NCBI GenBank assembly: GCA_937980645.1
Contig: CALJPQ010000002.1
Span: forward strand, 156,478 to 220,477
From: an uncultured Saprospiraceae bacterium
Lineage (GTDB): Bacteria > Bacteroidota > Bacteroidia > Chitinophagales > Saprospiraceae
DNA length: 64,000 bases
Direction: 5' to 3'
The notes beneath the pieces are model-generated. The model saw only the letters and a program-made list of their open reading frames with translations, did not search any database and was not told the origin of the DNA. Positions 27,133 to 36,503 of the stretch are shown piece by piece (position 1 is the first letter of the stretch; the number at the start of each line of letters is the position of its first letter). Both the position numbers and the translations under genes were made by a program.

Positions 27133-27870
27133 GTGAAGACCATTGAAATTCCCACGCTTCAAAACGTAGTCATCCAGTACGAGCAGGCCAGTGCTTTTAG
27201 CCGCTTTGTGGCAGCATTGTTAGATCTGCTGCTCGTCAGTGTAGGGTGGTTTGTGGTTTACCTCGTGCTGCTCTACACCGAAGTGTTGGAGTTTCTGGCC
27301 TCTGGCGTCGTAGAGGTGTTTTCGTGGTTGTTGTTTTATCTGCTGTATCACATGGTCTGTGATGTGTGGAATGCCGGTCAAACGCCCGGAAAGAGTATTC
27401 TGGGAATTCAGACGGTTCGCCTGGATGGCCGGCCGCTGCGATGGGGCGATGCCTTTGTGCGAGCCATCCTGCTTTTTCTGGACGGTCTATTTTCAGGTGG
27501 CTTCATCGGGATGCTATTCATCCAGACGGGGCCACGCAGTCAGCGCTTAGGCGATATGGCGGCCCACACGACGGTTGTCAACGTGCGCAATGTGCGTTCC
27601 ATCAACTTGAGCGATGTGCTGAACATTTCTACCGCCGAAAACTATACGGTTACCTATCCGCAGGTGCGCCAGCTGAGCGAGGCCGATATGTTGCTTGTCA
27701 GAACGGTACTCTTGCGTTGGAGGCAATATCCCAACGCGGCCCATCAGCAGGCTGCCTTAAGGCTGGCCGATCAGTTGGCCAACTTGCTGCAAGTCCCACA
27801 GCCTGCAATCGTGGATACCTATGATTTTTTGGAAACATTGCTGCGCGACTACATCGTGCTGACGCGCTAA
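27133..27870 (+). CDS. RDD family membrane protein
   Basis: A 245-aa integral membrane protein. The RDD domain (about 15-150) has three hydrophobic segments (about 25-47, 55-78 and 108-130) and the usual order of an Arg near the N-terminus (SRFVAALLDLLL), an Asp and QTPGKSILGIQ. The soluble C-terminal ~100 residues are specific to this subfamily. It starts with GTG, 14 bases after dapD. Molecular function of RDD proteins is mostly unknown; some affect ion exchange. Confidence 0.82.
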   Translation: MKTIEIPTLQNVVIQYEQASAFSRFVAALLDLLLVSVGWFVVYLVLLYTEVLEFLASGVVEVFSWLLFYLLYHMVCDVWNAGQTPGKSILGIQTVRLDGRPLRWGDAFVRAILLFLDGLFSGGFIGMLFIQTGPRSQRLGDMAAHTTVVNVRNVRSINLSDVLNISTAENYTVTYPQVRQLSEADMLLVRTVLLRWRQYPNAAHQQAALRLADQLANLLQVPQPAIVDTYDFLETLLRDYIVLTR

Positions 27871-27918
27871 GGGAGCGCATAGCGGCTAACTTTCGCCCAT
27901 TTTGGGGGTTTCACGGAT

Positions 27919-28137
27919 ATGTTGTTTAAATGGCTTTTCACGCTGCTGGTCATTGCGTGGCTTTGGTTTGTAGGGCGGCGCTATTTTGCTCCGCGCCGCG
28001 AGGGGGTACAGGGGTTGCCTGAATGGCCGCCACTCCCGCCAGAGCCGGAACCAGATTCGGAAACGGAGGCCAGCGTTCGCATACAGCCGCGCGACGACAC
28101 CGGTGAATACATTGACTACGAGGAAATCAGGGAGTAA
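27919..28137 (+). CDS. Small membrane protein, DUF4834 family
   Basis: The 72-aa product has one N-terminal transmembrane helix (about 3-19), a proline-rich linker and the terminal DYEEIRE characteristic of DUF4834 proteins of Bacteroidota, whose role is unknown. It follows the RDD gene by about 48 bases and is convergent with uvrC, overlapping its 3' end by 11 bases. Confidence 0.7.
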   Translation: MLFKWLFTLLVIAWLWFVGRRYFAPRREGVQGLPEWPPLPPEPEPDSETEASVRIQPRDDTGEYIDYEEIRE

Positions 28138-29956
28138 CTTCCTTTTCTGCCGCAGGCTCACCAGCAAAGTATTGCATCACCCGTGCTGCTGCAGCCTTGC
28201 CGGCTACCTGAGCTATCTCTTCCGCGGATGCCTGACGCAGGCGGGCTACGGAGCCAAAGTGCTGCAGCAGCTTCTCCGCTGATTTCGGCCCAATGCCGGG
28301 TATTTCAGTGAGTTCGGTATGTAAGAATGCCTTGCTGCGTTTGTCGCGGTGGAACGAAATGGCAAATCGGTGCGCCTCGTTGCGGGCTTGCTGGATGAGG
28401 CGCAGCGACTCCGACTTCTTGTTCAAGTGCAGCGGCACAGGGTCATCGGGGAAGTAGATTTCCTCCAGTCGTTTGGCGATGCCGATGACGGTCATTTTGC
28501 CTTCTAAACCCAAGGCACGCAGGCTTTTCATGGCAGCGCTCAGCTGGCCCTTGCCGCCATCAATGATGACGAGCTGCGGCAGCGATTGCCCTTCGGCCAG
28601 CAGGCGTTTGTAGCGCCGATAGACGACCTCTTCCATCGAGGCAAAGTCGTTGGGGCCTTCCACAGTCTTCACGTGGTAGTGTCGGTAGTCGCGTCGGGCA
28701 GGTTTGCCGCTTCGGAATACCACGCAGCTCGACACGGGATTACTGCCCTGGAGGTTGGAATTGTCGAAGCACTCGATGTGCATGGGCAATTCTTTCATGT
28801 GCAGGTCGGCTTTGAGTACATTTAGCACGCGCTCGGCCTGCGTCTGGCGGTTGGTACGGTTGATGGCTGCACGGCGTTGCTGCAGTTGGTACTGGCGCGC
28901 GTTCCACTCTGAAAGGTCGAGCAGTTTTTTCTTGTCGCCTATTTTGGGCACCGTTACCACGACGCCTTCGGGTGCAGCAACAGGGAAGGGCACGATGATT
29001 TCCGGGGCCTGGCTATCCATCTTCAGCCGCAGGGCCTCTACGGCATACGACAGTAGCGTGCCGGGGTCTTCGTCCAAGTTTTTCGTTAGGGTGAGCGTGT
29101 AGGTGTTGATGATGGCGCCGTTCACCACGCGCAGGCAGTGCACATAGGCTTCCTGCTCGTCGGTAACTAAGGCAAATACGTCCACGTCGCGGATGTTCGG
29201 ATTGACCACCGTGCTTTTACCCTGGTAGTCCTCAAACAGAGCGAGTTTTTCTTTCATTTCTTGCGCCTTTTCAAACTGCAGGTTCTCCGCATAGCGCTGC
29301 ATCTCCTCTTTGAGGTGCGCCTTTACCGGGGCGAAATTGCCGCGCAGGATGTTTTTGATTTGCTCGATTTTGCGCTGGTAGGCTTCTTCGCTTTCATAGC
29401 CAACGCAAGGGGCTGCGCAGTTCTTGATGTGGTATTCCAGGCAGGGCTTGAACTTGCCGCGGGCGATGTTGTGCTCCGACAGGTTCAGCGAGCAGGTGCG
29501 CAGTTGGAATAGCCGGCGTATCAGGTCGGTAATCTGGTCCACACGCCCCTTGTGCAGGTAAGGTCCGAAATATGTGGAGCCGTCGCGTACGACCCGCCGC
29601 GTAACAAACACTCGCGGAAACCGCTCGGCTTTGATGCAGATGTACGCCAGCGGCGACTTTTCGTCTTTGAGCATGACGTTGTACCGCGGCTGATGCTTCT
29701 TAATGAGCGTATTCTCCAGCAGCAGCGCGTCGGTCTCCGTTTCTACTACGGTAAATTCGATGCGCTCGGCGTGGCGCACTAATGCTTTTGTCTTGGCGGA
29801 TTGATGCTTCTTATCGCCAAAATACGAGGCCAAACGATTGCGCAAGTTCTTGGCTTTGCCTACGTACAGAATGACACCTTGCCCATCCAAAAACCGATAC
29901 ACACCCGCCTCCGGCGGCACCGTAGGAAAAAAGTCTTTGAACTGCTCAGTAGTCAT
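28127..29956 (-). CDS. uvrC: Excinuclease ABC subunit C
   Basis: The dual-incision nuclease of nucleotide excision repair (609 aa). It has the GIY-YIG nuclease at the N-terminus (GVYRFLDGQGVILYVGKAKNL, about 14-34), a cysteine-containing linker (CLEYHIKNCAAPC), the UVR UvrB-binding motif (about 200-235), an RNase H-like second nuclease with DGGKGQ and C-terminal helix-hairpin-helix motifs (EIPGIGPKSAEKLL). I start at ATG 29956 (MTTEQFKD); a TTG at 29968 adds four residues. A copy of the CCAAAC-TT-GTTTGG palindrome lies 7 bases upstream of the ATG. Confidence 0.96.
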   Translation of the reverse strand: MTTEQFKDFFPTVPPEAGVYRFLDGQGVILYVGKAKNLRNRLASYFGDKKHQSAKTKALVRHAERIEFTVVETETDALLLENTLIKKHQPRYNVMLKDEKSPLAYICIKAERFPRVFVTRRVVRDGSTYFGPYLHKGRVDQITDLIRRLFQLRTCSLNLSEHNIARGKFKPCLEYHIKNCAAPCVGYESEEAYQRKIEQIKNILRGNFAPVKAHLKEEMQRYAENLQFEKAQEMKEKLALFEDYQGKSTVVNPNIRDVDVFALVTDEQEAYVHCLRVVNGAIINTYTLTLTKNLDEDPGTLLSYAVEALRLKMDSQAPEIIVPFPVAAPEGVVVTVPKIGDKKKLLDLSEWNARQYQLQQRRAAINRTNRQTQAERVLNVLKADLHMKELPMHIECFDNSNLQGSNPVSSCVVFRSGKPARRDYRHYHVKTVEGPNDFASMEEVVYRRYKRLLAEGQSLPQLVIIDGGKGQLSAAMKSLRALGLEGKMTVIGIAKRLEEIYFPDDPVPLHLNKKSESLRLIQQARNEAHRFAISFHRDKRSKAFLHTELTEIPGIGPKSAEKLLQHFGSVARLRQASAEEIAQVAGKAAAARVMQYFAGEPAAEKEVTP

Positions 29957-29962
29957 AGTAAC

Positions 29963-29980
29963 GGCCAAACTTGTTTGGCC
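29963..29980. repeat. Palindrome GGCCAAAC-TT-GTTTGGCC, copy 1
   Basis: A perfect inverted repeat with 8-base arms and a TT spacer, in the leader of uvrC. Related copies lie at 45846-45858, 45891-45904, 63096-63111 and 63123-63136. Confidence 0.6.
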
Positions 29981-30063
29981 CGGCGCTTGAATGGAAAATG
30001 AAAGATATGTGCCGGGCTTTGCTCCTGCTCATGCCGGGCCTTTTGCTTTGGCCTGGCTAAAGA

Positions 30064-30774
30064 TTAAAACAGCAGATCGCCCAGCGAATGTTTTGGCATG
30101 CGCGGCTGTGGCACCCATTCGCCCGTTTTCCAGATCATGCGCTCTAAGTGGTAGAAGTTCAGCTTATAGTCAAACTGCGACGGCACGTCGTAGCAATAGC
30201 CGTGATAGTAGTATTTCTTGCCCAGTCGCCGCGCAATGTCCATTTCCAGCAGCATGGTGTAATAGCCAGGGCGGTAATGCTCAAACTCTGGATCGAAGAA
30301 GCAGTAGGTGGCGGAGACGGCTTCTTTGCCTAAGTGCAGATAGCTGCAGGCAATCAGGCGCCCGTGTTCGTATAGGCACAGCTCAAGTCCCGGCACGGGG
30401 ATGGTTGGATCGGGGTTGATGAAGCTAAGGATAGACTCTGGGGGGGAAGACTTAAAGCGTCGGGTGTGTTTTAGAAACAGCTCCTGTTTTTCATCGGTCA
30501 GATGAATGGGGCCGGTGCGTACTTTGAGGTGGGTGTTTTGGCGCAGCAATTTGCGCTGGCTGCGCGATAGCATCGGCGGATAGTCCAGCCGGATACGCAG
30601 CGGCAGGGTGCGGCATAGTTCCTCGCGGTTGATGCCGTAGCTGTGCCGTACCATGGAGAAGCCCAACAGACGCCAGCCTCGGTCCAAGAGGTCGTCAAAA
30701 TGCGTCAAGGGCATGGGCTGGAGGTTCAGCCGCTCATCAATAACACCCTCCAGAAAAACCCGATGCGTACGCAT
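30064..30774 (-). CDS. Arginyl-tRNA--protein transferase-like (GNAT fold) protein
   Basis: The 236-aa product resembles the C-terminal catalytic domain of arginyl/leucyl-tRNA protein transferases (ATE1/Bpt), which add an amino acid to protein N-termini. Supporting stretches are LIACSYLHLGKEAVSATYCFFDPE, YYTMLLEMDIARRLGKKYYYHGYC and a final FDYKLNFYHLERMIWKTGEWVP, corresponding to the YKxxFxPxExL..WV region. The cysteine-rich N-terminal ATE domain is missing, so the substrate is uncertain. ATG 30774 is preferred over 30858 because the extra residues look unrelated. A near-consensus box TATCTTTA lies just upstream. Confidence 0.62.
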   Translation of the reverse strand: MRTHRVFLEGVIDERLNLQPMPLTHFDDLLDRGWRLLGFSMVRHSYGINREELCRTLPLRIRLDYPPMLSRSQRKLLRQNTHLKVRTGPIHLTDEKQELFLKHTRRFKSSPPESILSFINPDPTIPVPGLELCLYEHGRLIACSYLHLGKEAVSATYCFFDPEFEHYRPGYYTMLLEMDIARRLGKKYYYHGYCYDVPSQFDYKLNFYHLERMIWKTGEWVPQPRMPKHSLGDLLF

Positions 30775-30884
30775 ATCTTTTTTAGCGTAAAGATATTCTT
30801 TGCCAAGAATGCGCCGACATGCAGGGCGTCGGACGCCTACACTCATCTTTGCCGACAATATCCGATTGCCCTTATCAGCACGCG

Positions 30885-31256
30885 CTATTCATCCCGCAGT
30901 TCGCGTTCCACTTCTTCCATCATGACGTAGTCTTCGGCTTCGCTTACTGTTGGGATGAGCGTCAGCACCGCGTCCAGGCGCGATATTTCTATCAATTTAG
31001 ATACCGACGGGTGCAGCTGGCCGGCAATTACAAAGGCCCCCGTTTCTTTCCAAAGCCGATTGCCGGTCAGGATGGCGCTCAGGCCACTGGAGTCCACAAA
31101 CGTTACGTGGGAGAGGTCTAAAATCAGGTTGCGTGTGCCTTCATTCAGCAGAAAGATCAGCTCGCTTTTCAACTGCGGTGCAATGAGTGAGTCTAATGTC
31201 GGCTCTTCGAGCGTCAGCACCGTGTAGTGCTCCTGCTTATCCACCTTATATTTCAT
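30885..31256 (-). CDS. STAS domain protein (anti-sigma factor antagonist-like)
   Basis: A 123-aa single STAS domain, similar to SpoIIAA/RsbV. The phosphorylatable serine motif is intact (VDSSGLSAIL, Asp55-Ser56-Ser57), and the LILDLSHV strand before it is typical. These proteins act through a partner serine kinase that phosphorylates the serine and a phosphatase that reverses it, but no such partner is nearby. It is probably transcribed from the -7 box at 31331-31338. Confidence 0.88.
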   Translation of the reverse strand: MKYKVDKQEHYTVLTLEEPTLDSLIAPQLKSELIFLLNEGTRNLILDLSHVTFVDSSGLSAILTGNRLWKETGAFVIAGQLHPSVSKLIEISRLDAVLTLIPTVSEAEDYVMMEEVERELRDE

Positions 31257-31330
31257 GACAGACTGATTTTCAGTTTTTTAATGAGAAAATGAAGCAGTAT
31301 CCTGCACCTTCCTTTACTGGAATGCCAGGA

Positions 31331-31338
31331 CAAAAGTA
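31331..31338 (-). promoter_or_regulatory. -7 box for the STAS gene
   Basis: The minus strand reads TACTTTTG (TAnnTTTG), 74 bases upstream of the ATG. Confidence 0.45.
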
Positions 31339-31742
31339 GGCACGCCTTTCGGTAACTCCACGCATCGGCACATGCTTTTTTCTCAGAGGGCCCCTTTGCA
31401 CTACCTCTGACGCATCGGAGCAAAAACGCCGGATGTCAGAACGCTGGCGCAGAAGCAGTAGCCTCTGCCTTCGTTCAGGCATCGGAAATGGTGTGGGTGT
31501 GCCGGTATGTGCTTCGGTTTGCTCCGAGGGTCATTTCTCGTGGTGCTGCTCGAAGGTGTTTACTTCGCTTTTACTGCGGCAAGTGGGCGGTTTAGGGCCT
31601 GGATAAGGGGAGGAGCGCTCCCATTTTAGCCCGATACATCCCCAAAAGAGACGCGCTCGTCCCTTTCCATCATCAGCAGCCCGGTGGGGTTACGTGCTTT
31701 GCAGAAAAAACGCCCATGGAAAAGACGCTTTATCGTACACGT
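31339..31742. other. Intergenic region
   Basis: About 400 bases between two divergent genes. No gene-like frame, tRNA or strong hairpin was found; it presumably contains the promoter for the plus-strand gene. Confidence 0.4.
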
Positions 31743-33119
31743 ATGTTGAAAAGATGTTTGCTGGTGCTTGTCGCCGCCGCATTGCTGCAGGCACATCCGA
31801 CAGGTGCGCAGACGCCGAACGACACCGTTCGCCTGCTGCTCGATTTTCCGCTGCTGGATTTGCCGTATCAGTCGTACGCCTCGCGTACGAATGGCAACTT
31901 CCTGGCTGGCTATGGCTCGCCGAGTATGAAGCAGAGTCTGCAACTGACGACCAACCTGTATAGCGCTGCGCACTTTGGGCTGAAAGAAGCCTTCAAGGAG
32001 ATGAATAGCCCACTGCTGCGGGCTATATTAACGAATGGTACAGCGGCCGTTTTTGACTTGCTGGCTCTTCAGGCGCCGCTGGGCAATGCCTGGCTTCACG
32101 AGGAATATCACCGCGCCGTACTGACGCGCCGGGAGGTGAAGAGTGCTAACGAAGTCAACCGCTTTCCCATTGGTCAGGAGGCTATACGGGTGTATCGCAT
32201 TGCCGATGCTGATCTGGAGCGCATGCACGACGATCACCTTAATGACTGGCGCAGACTCCAGGTAGCGGGTAAGGAGGGCGAATTGCACCTGCTACAGACT
32301 CTGCAACGCAACAACTTTTTTTACAGCCAGGGTATGCCACATGTTCCTTTCTATTGGCTGATCACCTTCTCTACTGGTGCCTATGTGCGTGCTTGTGCAG
32401 ATGATGACTTCAATCGCCTCGTCAATGAGATGAACGAAAAAGAAGGCGCCGACATCCTCGCTCGGGACTTTACCGGACCAGACTACACGGCCTGGGCGTA
32501 TTCGCTTTTCCGCCCCGACCTGCGCTACCAAACACGCGGCGTGCACCCATCTGGTGTGGGCATCAATCGCTACATTAAGCCTGCTGACCTGACGCAGGAG
32601 GAACTGGACTACATCCGAAAACAGGGCCGCCTGCAGTGGCTCAACCTCTTGTCGCCCACGCTTTTTGGTTTCTCCAAAATTCGCCTTAAAAGCAGCCCGA
32701 AAGGAAATCACTACGGCAACTTCGCTGTACGGAGCGTCCTGACACCTTTTGGCAACGACATTGCGGTCGAAGTTTGGTATCAATCGCCGGGTTACAACCT
32801 CTTTTTTACCCTTCACAATTACCTGAACCGAGATGGCTTGCTGACGGGTCTTGAAGCAGGCTTAGTGGACCAACCCGTCTTCAAGGGCAGAGTGGCCCTC
32901 AGTCCGCGCCTAATGATGTGGCGGCAGCCGGAAAATTTATCTTTTACCACCACGCAGGGGCAATTAGGCGGCCTTTTGGGCTTGAAAGCCCGCGCCAATC
33001 TGGGCCGTTTCAACCCTTACCTCGAGGTAGAGGGCAAAACGGCTGGTTGGGTGATGGGCAACGTGTTCCTGGAAGAGAACGTGAGTGTGAATGCGGGTGT
33101 GAGCGTGTTCTTCCGATAG
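31743..33119 (+). CDS. Exported protein of unknown function
   Basis: A 458-aa protein with a signal peptide (MLKRCLLVLVAAALLQAHPTGAQ). No known family was recognised. The HEEYHR motif near residue 120 lies in an alpha-helical region (EAFKEMNS..., WLHEEYHRAVLTRREV). The second half has alternating polar/hydrophobic strands (GNHYGNFAVRSVL, NDIAVEVWYQSPG, GLKARANLGRFNPYLEVEG) and ends in VSVFFR with terminal aromatic residues, which suggests an outer-membrane beta-barrel. An alternative in-frame start is 31716. It converges on the metalloprotease gene over a shared terminator. Confidence 0.7.
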   Translation: MLKRCLLVLVAAALLQAHPTGAQTPNDTVRLLLDFPLLDLPYQSYASRTNGNFLAGYGSPSMKQSLQLTTNLYSAAHFGLKEAFKEMNSPLLRAILTNGTAAVFDLLALQAPLGNAWLHEEYHRAVLTRREVKSANEVNRFPIGQEAIRVYRIADADLERMHDDHLNDWRRLQVAGKEGELHLLQTLQRNNFFYSQGMPHVPFYWLITFSTGAYVRACADDDFNRLVNEMNEKEGADILARDFTGPDYTAWAYSLFRPDLRYQTRGVHPSGVGINRYIKPADLTQEELDYIRKQGRLQWLNLLSPTLFGFSKIRLKSSPKGNHYGNFAVRSVLTPFGNDIAVEVWYQSPGYNLFFTLHNYLNRDGLLTGLEAGLVDQPVFKGRVALSPRLMMWRQPENLSFTTTQGQLGGLLGLKARANLGRFNPYLEVEGKTAGWVMGNVFLEENVSVNAGVSVFFR

Positions 33120-33171
33120 CCTTCGATGCAGCGGGTTTTACTGCTGGAGACTCCAAAAGAACGAACAAGAA

Positions 33172-33205
33172 GCATGGCCAGGGCGGTGGATTGCCCTGGC
33201 CATGC
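33172..33205. terminator. Hairpin between convergent genes
   Basis: The arms GCATGGCCAGGGC and GCCCTGGCCATGC pair perfectly around an 8-base loop. It is located between two convergent stops (33119 and 33212), so it could end both transcripts. The T tract is weak on the plus strand (CGCGTTTT) and there is none on the other. Confidence 0.65.
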
Positions 33206-33211
33206 CGCGTT

Positions 33212-35770
33212 TTATCGCCGTTTGGCGATGTCGAGGGTGTTTTCTATGCGCCGCAGGCAGTCGTTGTAATGGTGCCGAGTAGTGGCGTCGTTGACGGCAT
33301 TGCTGGCGGCGTTGAGGTCGCCCTGTAGTTGTCGGAGGGTAGCCAGGGCCAGCGAGGGCACGTCGGAGTAGTTCAAGTTGGGCGTTTGAACGAGGCCAAC
33401 CGGAGAATAGGACGACTGGGCCAGTGCGCTCATTTTATCAATAAACATCTTTTGCAAGTTGCGGCGCTGGAGGCTGACAGTCGATCGGGCGGGCAGTTCG
33501 CTCCAGATGCCGGTACGCAGGTCGTCGAAGAGTTGGGCGATGGTGTAGGTTTTGGGGTCGAGCGCTTCGTTTTCGATCATGCGCTGCAGGCGCGCGGGGT
33601 TGAAGAGGTTGTTGAGCGTGTTTTCCTGCAAGCGCAGTAGGGCGGAGACGCCGCTTTCGGGGCGCAGCAGGCGCAGCACTTTAGGCTCGAAGAGCCATTC
33701 GGGTGTCTGGAAGAGGTGTTTGTGCAGGAAAGCGACGGCCTCGCGCTGACGCTCGGCGGGTGCCACTTCATAGACGACACCAGGCTGATCGTAGGTTTTG
33801 GGTGTTTCATAAACGCCGCCGACCCACTTGGTTACATGTCCGATGTAGCGGTTGAACTGGCCTACCACATTGTCGTAGAGTTCCTGGGCGCGCTCAAAGG
33901 TCTGCGCTTCTTCTTTCGTCCACACCGCAGCGTTGGGCAGAATACGCTGGAGGTTTTTGATGCCGTATTCAGAGGCGAGCATGGAATTGTCGCCGAGGTC
34001 TTCGGCCTGAGCGCGTGGGTCGTAGGGGTTGGTTTCGGTCAGGAAGTGAAGGCGTGGGTTGTTGGCGGCTTTTTCCAAGTACCAGCGGTTGAGCACTTTG
34101 CGGTCTTCTTCGGCGTCTTTGGTGCCGTAGATGGGTTTGTAGCCCCATTCGATGGCCCAGCGGTCGTAATCACCTACGCGGGGCATGAGGTCGGTAACGC
34201 CGTCTTCGGGCTGAGCCACGTAGTTGAAGCGGGCGTAGTCCATGATGGATGAAGTGTGCCCGTTGGCCTCGATGAATTTTTTGTCGCGGAGTTTTTCTAC
34301 GGGTGTGGCATGGCTGGCGCCGAAGTTGTGGCGCAAACCGAGGGTATGCCCTACCTCGTGTGCGGAGACGAAGCGGATAAGTTCGCCCATGAGTTTGTCG
34401 TCGAGTTCGTTGGCGCGGGCGCGCGGGTCCACGGCGGCAGTTTGGGTAGTGTACCAGTTTTTGAGCAGCCGCATGACGTTGTGGTACCAGCCGATGTGGC
34501 TTTCGATGATTTCGCCCGTGCGCGGGTCGTGCACATTGGGTCCGTAGGCGTTCTGGATGTCGGAGGCGAAGTACCGGATGACGGAGAAGCGAGCGTCTTC
34601 GAGGCTCATGGTGGAGTCGTTTTCAGGCCAGTCGCGGGCGATGATGGCATTTTTCCAGCCGGCTTGTTCAAAGGCAGGTTGCCAGTCTTCGACGCCTTTT
34701 TTGAGGTAGGGCCGCCACTTAACTGGAGTGGCCGGGTCAATGTAGAAGACGATGGGTTTGGCGGGTTCTATTTTTTCGCCGCGTTGTTGGCGTCGGGCAT
34801 CGGCTTCGTTTTTGGGTTCGAGGCGCCAGCGGACGATAATGGTCTCGTCTTCAACGCGTTGCTGGTCTTCTGTATAGACCTGGTAGCCAGTAGCGAAGTA
34901 ACCCACGCGCGGGTCGAAGTAGCGCTTACGGGCCGGGTTGCGCGGCAACAGGATGAGCGAGTTGTTGATCTCGAAGGTAACCACGCCAGCGTTGAGGCCG
35001 GCCAGCAGGTTCATCGTACCGGGCGTCTCTTCGCGCAGGGAGGGTGGGCTTACTTTATAGGTCTTCACCGTGCGCACTTCCAGGTTGATGGGGTAGGCGC
35101 GCATGCTCTGGATATAGCTGCGGTCTTTTTGCAGATCGCCCATTTTGTAGCGCTGTTTGGTGATAGGTGGAATGCTAAACACCTGATTATCATCCTTGAA
35201 AAATTCCGTTACCTCAATGACAACGGAGGTGTCTGTCCGAACGGCCTTAATGTCGAACGCAGCGGCGATGGGGTCCACGTTGGAGCTGCGCACCGCTTTG
35301 TAGATGGGCGCTGTAGTGTCGGGACTGACGTTGCGGTATGCGATGGCGCGCACGAAGACTTTGTCGGATGGCCCGCGCTCAAAGCGGATGACCTGGCGAT
35401 TGACCTGCTCGCCGCCGTAGCCAGCGCCCGTAGGTGTCTGGGATACGCGCGTGATGGCCATAATCTCGGCGCCAAAGAGAGAGTCCGGAATTTCCAAAAA
35501 GTATTTGTCTTCGATGCGGTGCACCGTTACCACGCCCACCATGCTGACGGCCTTGTCAGTGATGACCTCGCGATAGGGCTTGGGGCCTTTCTTATCCTCC
35601 GGTTTTTCCTTTTTCTCGGCTTTTTCCTCTTTGGCTGGCACGGTGTCCTTGACCGCTGTGGGCGCCGGAGGCAAGGTGTCGGGTTTGGGCGGCGTTTGGG
35701 CCGGCAGAAGTGTAGATGTCAGCAAAAGCACCGCCACTAAAGCGGTGCGGGGCAGAGCAGAGCAGTTCAT
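33212..35770 (-). CDS. Zinc-dependent metalloprotease (DUF5117/DUF4953 type)
   Basis: A large (852 aa) exported protease. The signal peptide (ending LLPAQ, about residue 25) is followed by a Pro/Lys/Glu-rich linker (about 27-65), the DUF5117/DUF5118-type region and the zincin catalytic domain with HEVGHTLGLRH (the metzincin HExxHxxGxxH, about residue 470-480) and SSIMDYARFNYVAQ downstream, which resembles a Met-turn (SIMDY). All three zinc-binding histidines and the glutamate are present. The family is frequent in Bacteroidota and has no defined substrate. Confidence 0.88.
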   Translation of the reverse strand: MNCSALPRTALVAVLLLTSTLLPAQTPPKPDTLPPAPTAVKDTVPAKEEKAEKKEKPEDKKGPKPYREVITDKAVSMVGVVTVHRIEDKYFLEIPDSLFGAEIMAITRVSQTPTGAGYGGEQVNRQVIRFERGPSDKVFVRAIAYRNVSPDTTAPIYKAVRSSNVDPIAAAFDIKAVRTDTSVVIEVTEFFKDDNQVFSIPPITKQRYKMGDLQKDRSYIQSMRAYPINLEVRTVKTYKVSPPSLREETPGTMNLLAGLNAGVVTFEINNSLILLPRNPARKRYFDPRVGYFATGYQVYTEDQQRVEDETIIVRWRLEPKNEADARRQQRGEKIEPAKPIVFYIDPATPVKWRPYLKKGVEDWQPAFEQAGWKNAIIARDWPENDSTMSLEDARFSVIRYFASDIQNAYGPNVHDPRTGEIIESHIGWYHNVMRLLKNWYTTQTAAVDPRARANELDDKLMGELIRFVSAHEVGHTLGLRHNFGASHATPVEKLRDKKFIEANGHTSSIMDYARFNYVAQPEDGVTDLMPRVGDYDRWAIEWGYKPIYGTKDAEEDRKVLNRWYLEKAANNPRLHFLTETNPYDPRAQAEDLGDNSMLASEYGIKNLQRILPNAAVWTKEEAQTFERAQELYDNVVGQFNRYIGHVTKWVGGVYETPKTYDQPGVVYEVAPAERQREAVAFLHKHLFQTPEWLFEPKVLRLLRPESGVSALLRLQENTLNNLFNPARLQRMIENEALDPKTYTIAQLFDDLRTGIWSELPARSTVSLQRRNLQKMFIDKMSALAQSSYSPVGLVQTPNLNYSDVPSLALATLRQLQGDLNAASNAVNDATTRHHYNDCLRRIENTLDIAKRR

Positions 35771-36208
35771 GTTGTAGATGATGTGTTTTTGTTAAAAAGC
35801 CAACCACTTAATCCAAAAGTGGCGCGCAAATACACAAAAACTCCCTATAACAGCACAAAAAATCCGACGGGTTTCCTTCGGAAAATGCCTCCGCGCCCTC
35901 ATATCTCAATCTCAGAAAAGCCCTTACAGGTTTGCTCACTGGCCATACACATCCCGAGTTGATTTCCGAAAAAATGCTCAGCCCTGAGAGCCTGTCTCAG
36001 ATAAGGTTGCATGTTTTATCCTGCAAAGGGCGAAAAGAGGATGCAACGGGAGCGCAGTTTGTGCCTGCTTTACTCGCCTTTTACTGGTAGCCTCTGAGTG
36101 AACGGGTATGGAGCGCTCGGGGCATAGCCTCGAGAACAGAGCATTTGAGGCGGGAGTGTCGAATAAACTGGAATTAGCCTCGCCGCGCCTCAGAGATTGG
36201 AAATGTAT
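35771..36208. other. Intergenic region upstream of the metalloprotease
   Basis: About 440 bases without a gene-like frame. The AT-rich part next to 35771 probably contains the promoter of the minus-strand metalloprotease, and the right end is the trailer of the ribosomal-protein operon. Confidence 0.45.
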
Positions 36209-36253
36209 AAAATAAAAAAGGCCCACTGCTTATCCCCCGAAAAGCAATGGGCC
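36209..36253 (-). terminator. Terminator of the rpmB-rpmG-DUF4295 operon
   Basis: On the minus strand a hairpin with arms GGCCCA-TTGCTT and AAGCAG-TGGGCC (one mismatch) is followed by CTTTTTTATTTT. Confidence 0.8.
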
Positions 36254-36276
36254 ATATCAACAATTTACCAATGATT

Positions 36277-36456
36277 TTACTTCACGTCGGCGAAGAAATC
36301 CTTCACCTTGTCTTTGTGGACAATCATTTCTTTGTACGTATAACGACCGGTGGCAGGGTCTTTGATCGCTTTGACCACTTTAACATGGTCTTTACCGCTA
36401 CCGGCATTAGCGGAGCGCTCGGCTACGCGGGCGTTTTTGGACACTTTTTTGGCCAT
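36277..36456 (-). CDS. DUF4295 family protein (ribosome-associated in Bacteroidota)
   Basis: A 59-aa basic protein, MAKKVSKNARVAERSANAGS... ending VKDFFADVK. The composition and the motif RYTYKEMIVHKDKVKDFF match the small DUF4295 proteins that always follow rpmB and rpmG in Bacteroidota. The conserved linkage suggests a ribosome role, but this is inference. Start ATG at 36456; a strong terminator follows the stop. Confidence 0.85.
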   Translation of the reverse strand: MAKKVSKNARVAERSANAGSGKDHVKVVKAIKDPATGRYTYKEMIVHKDKVKDFFADVK

Positions 36457-36503
36457 GGCGCTAACTTTATTTTAGTGTGAGCGAATGCGATGGGAAGTAA
36501 TCT

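Noticed and set aside
34256..35740. 494-codon plus-strand frame
   Set aside because: Fully antisense to the metalloprotease gene with its clear catalytic motif; composition is that of a mirror frame in GC-rich DNA.
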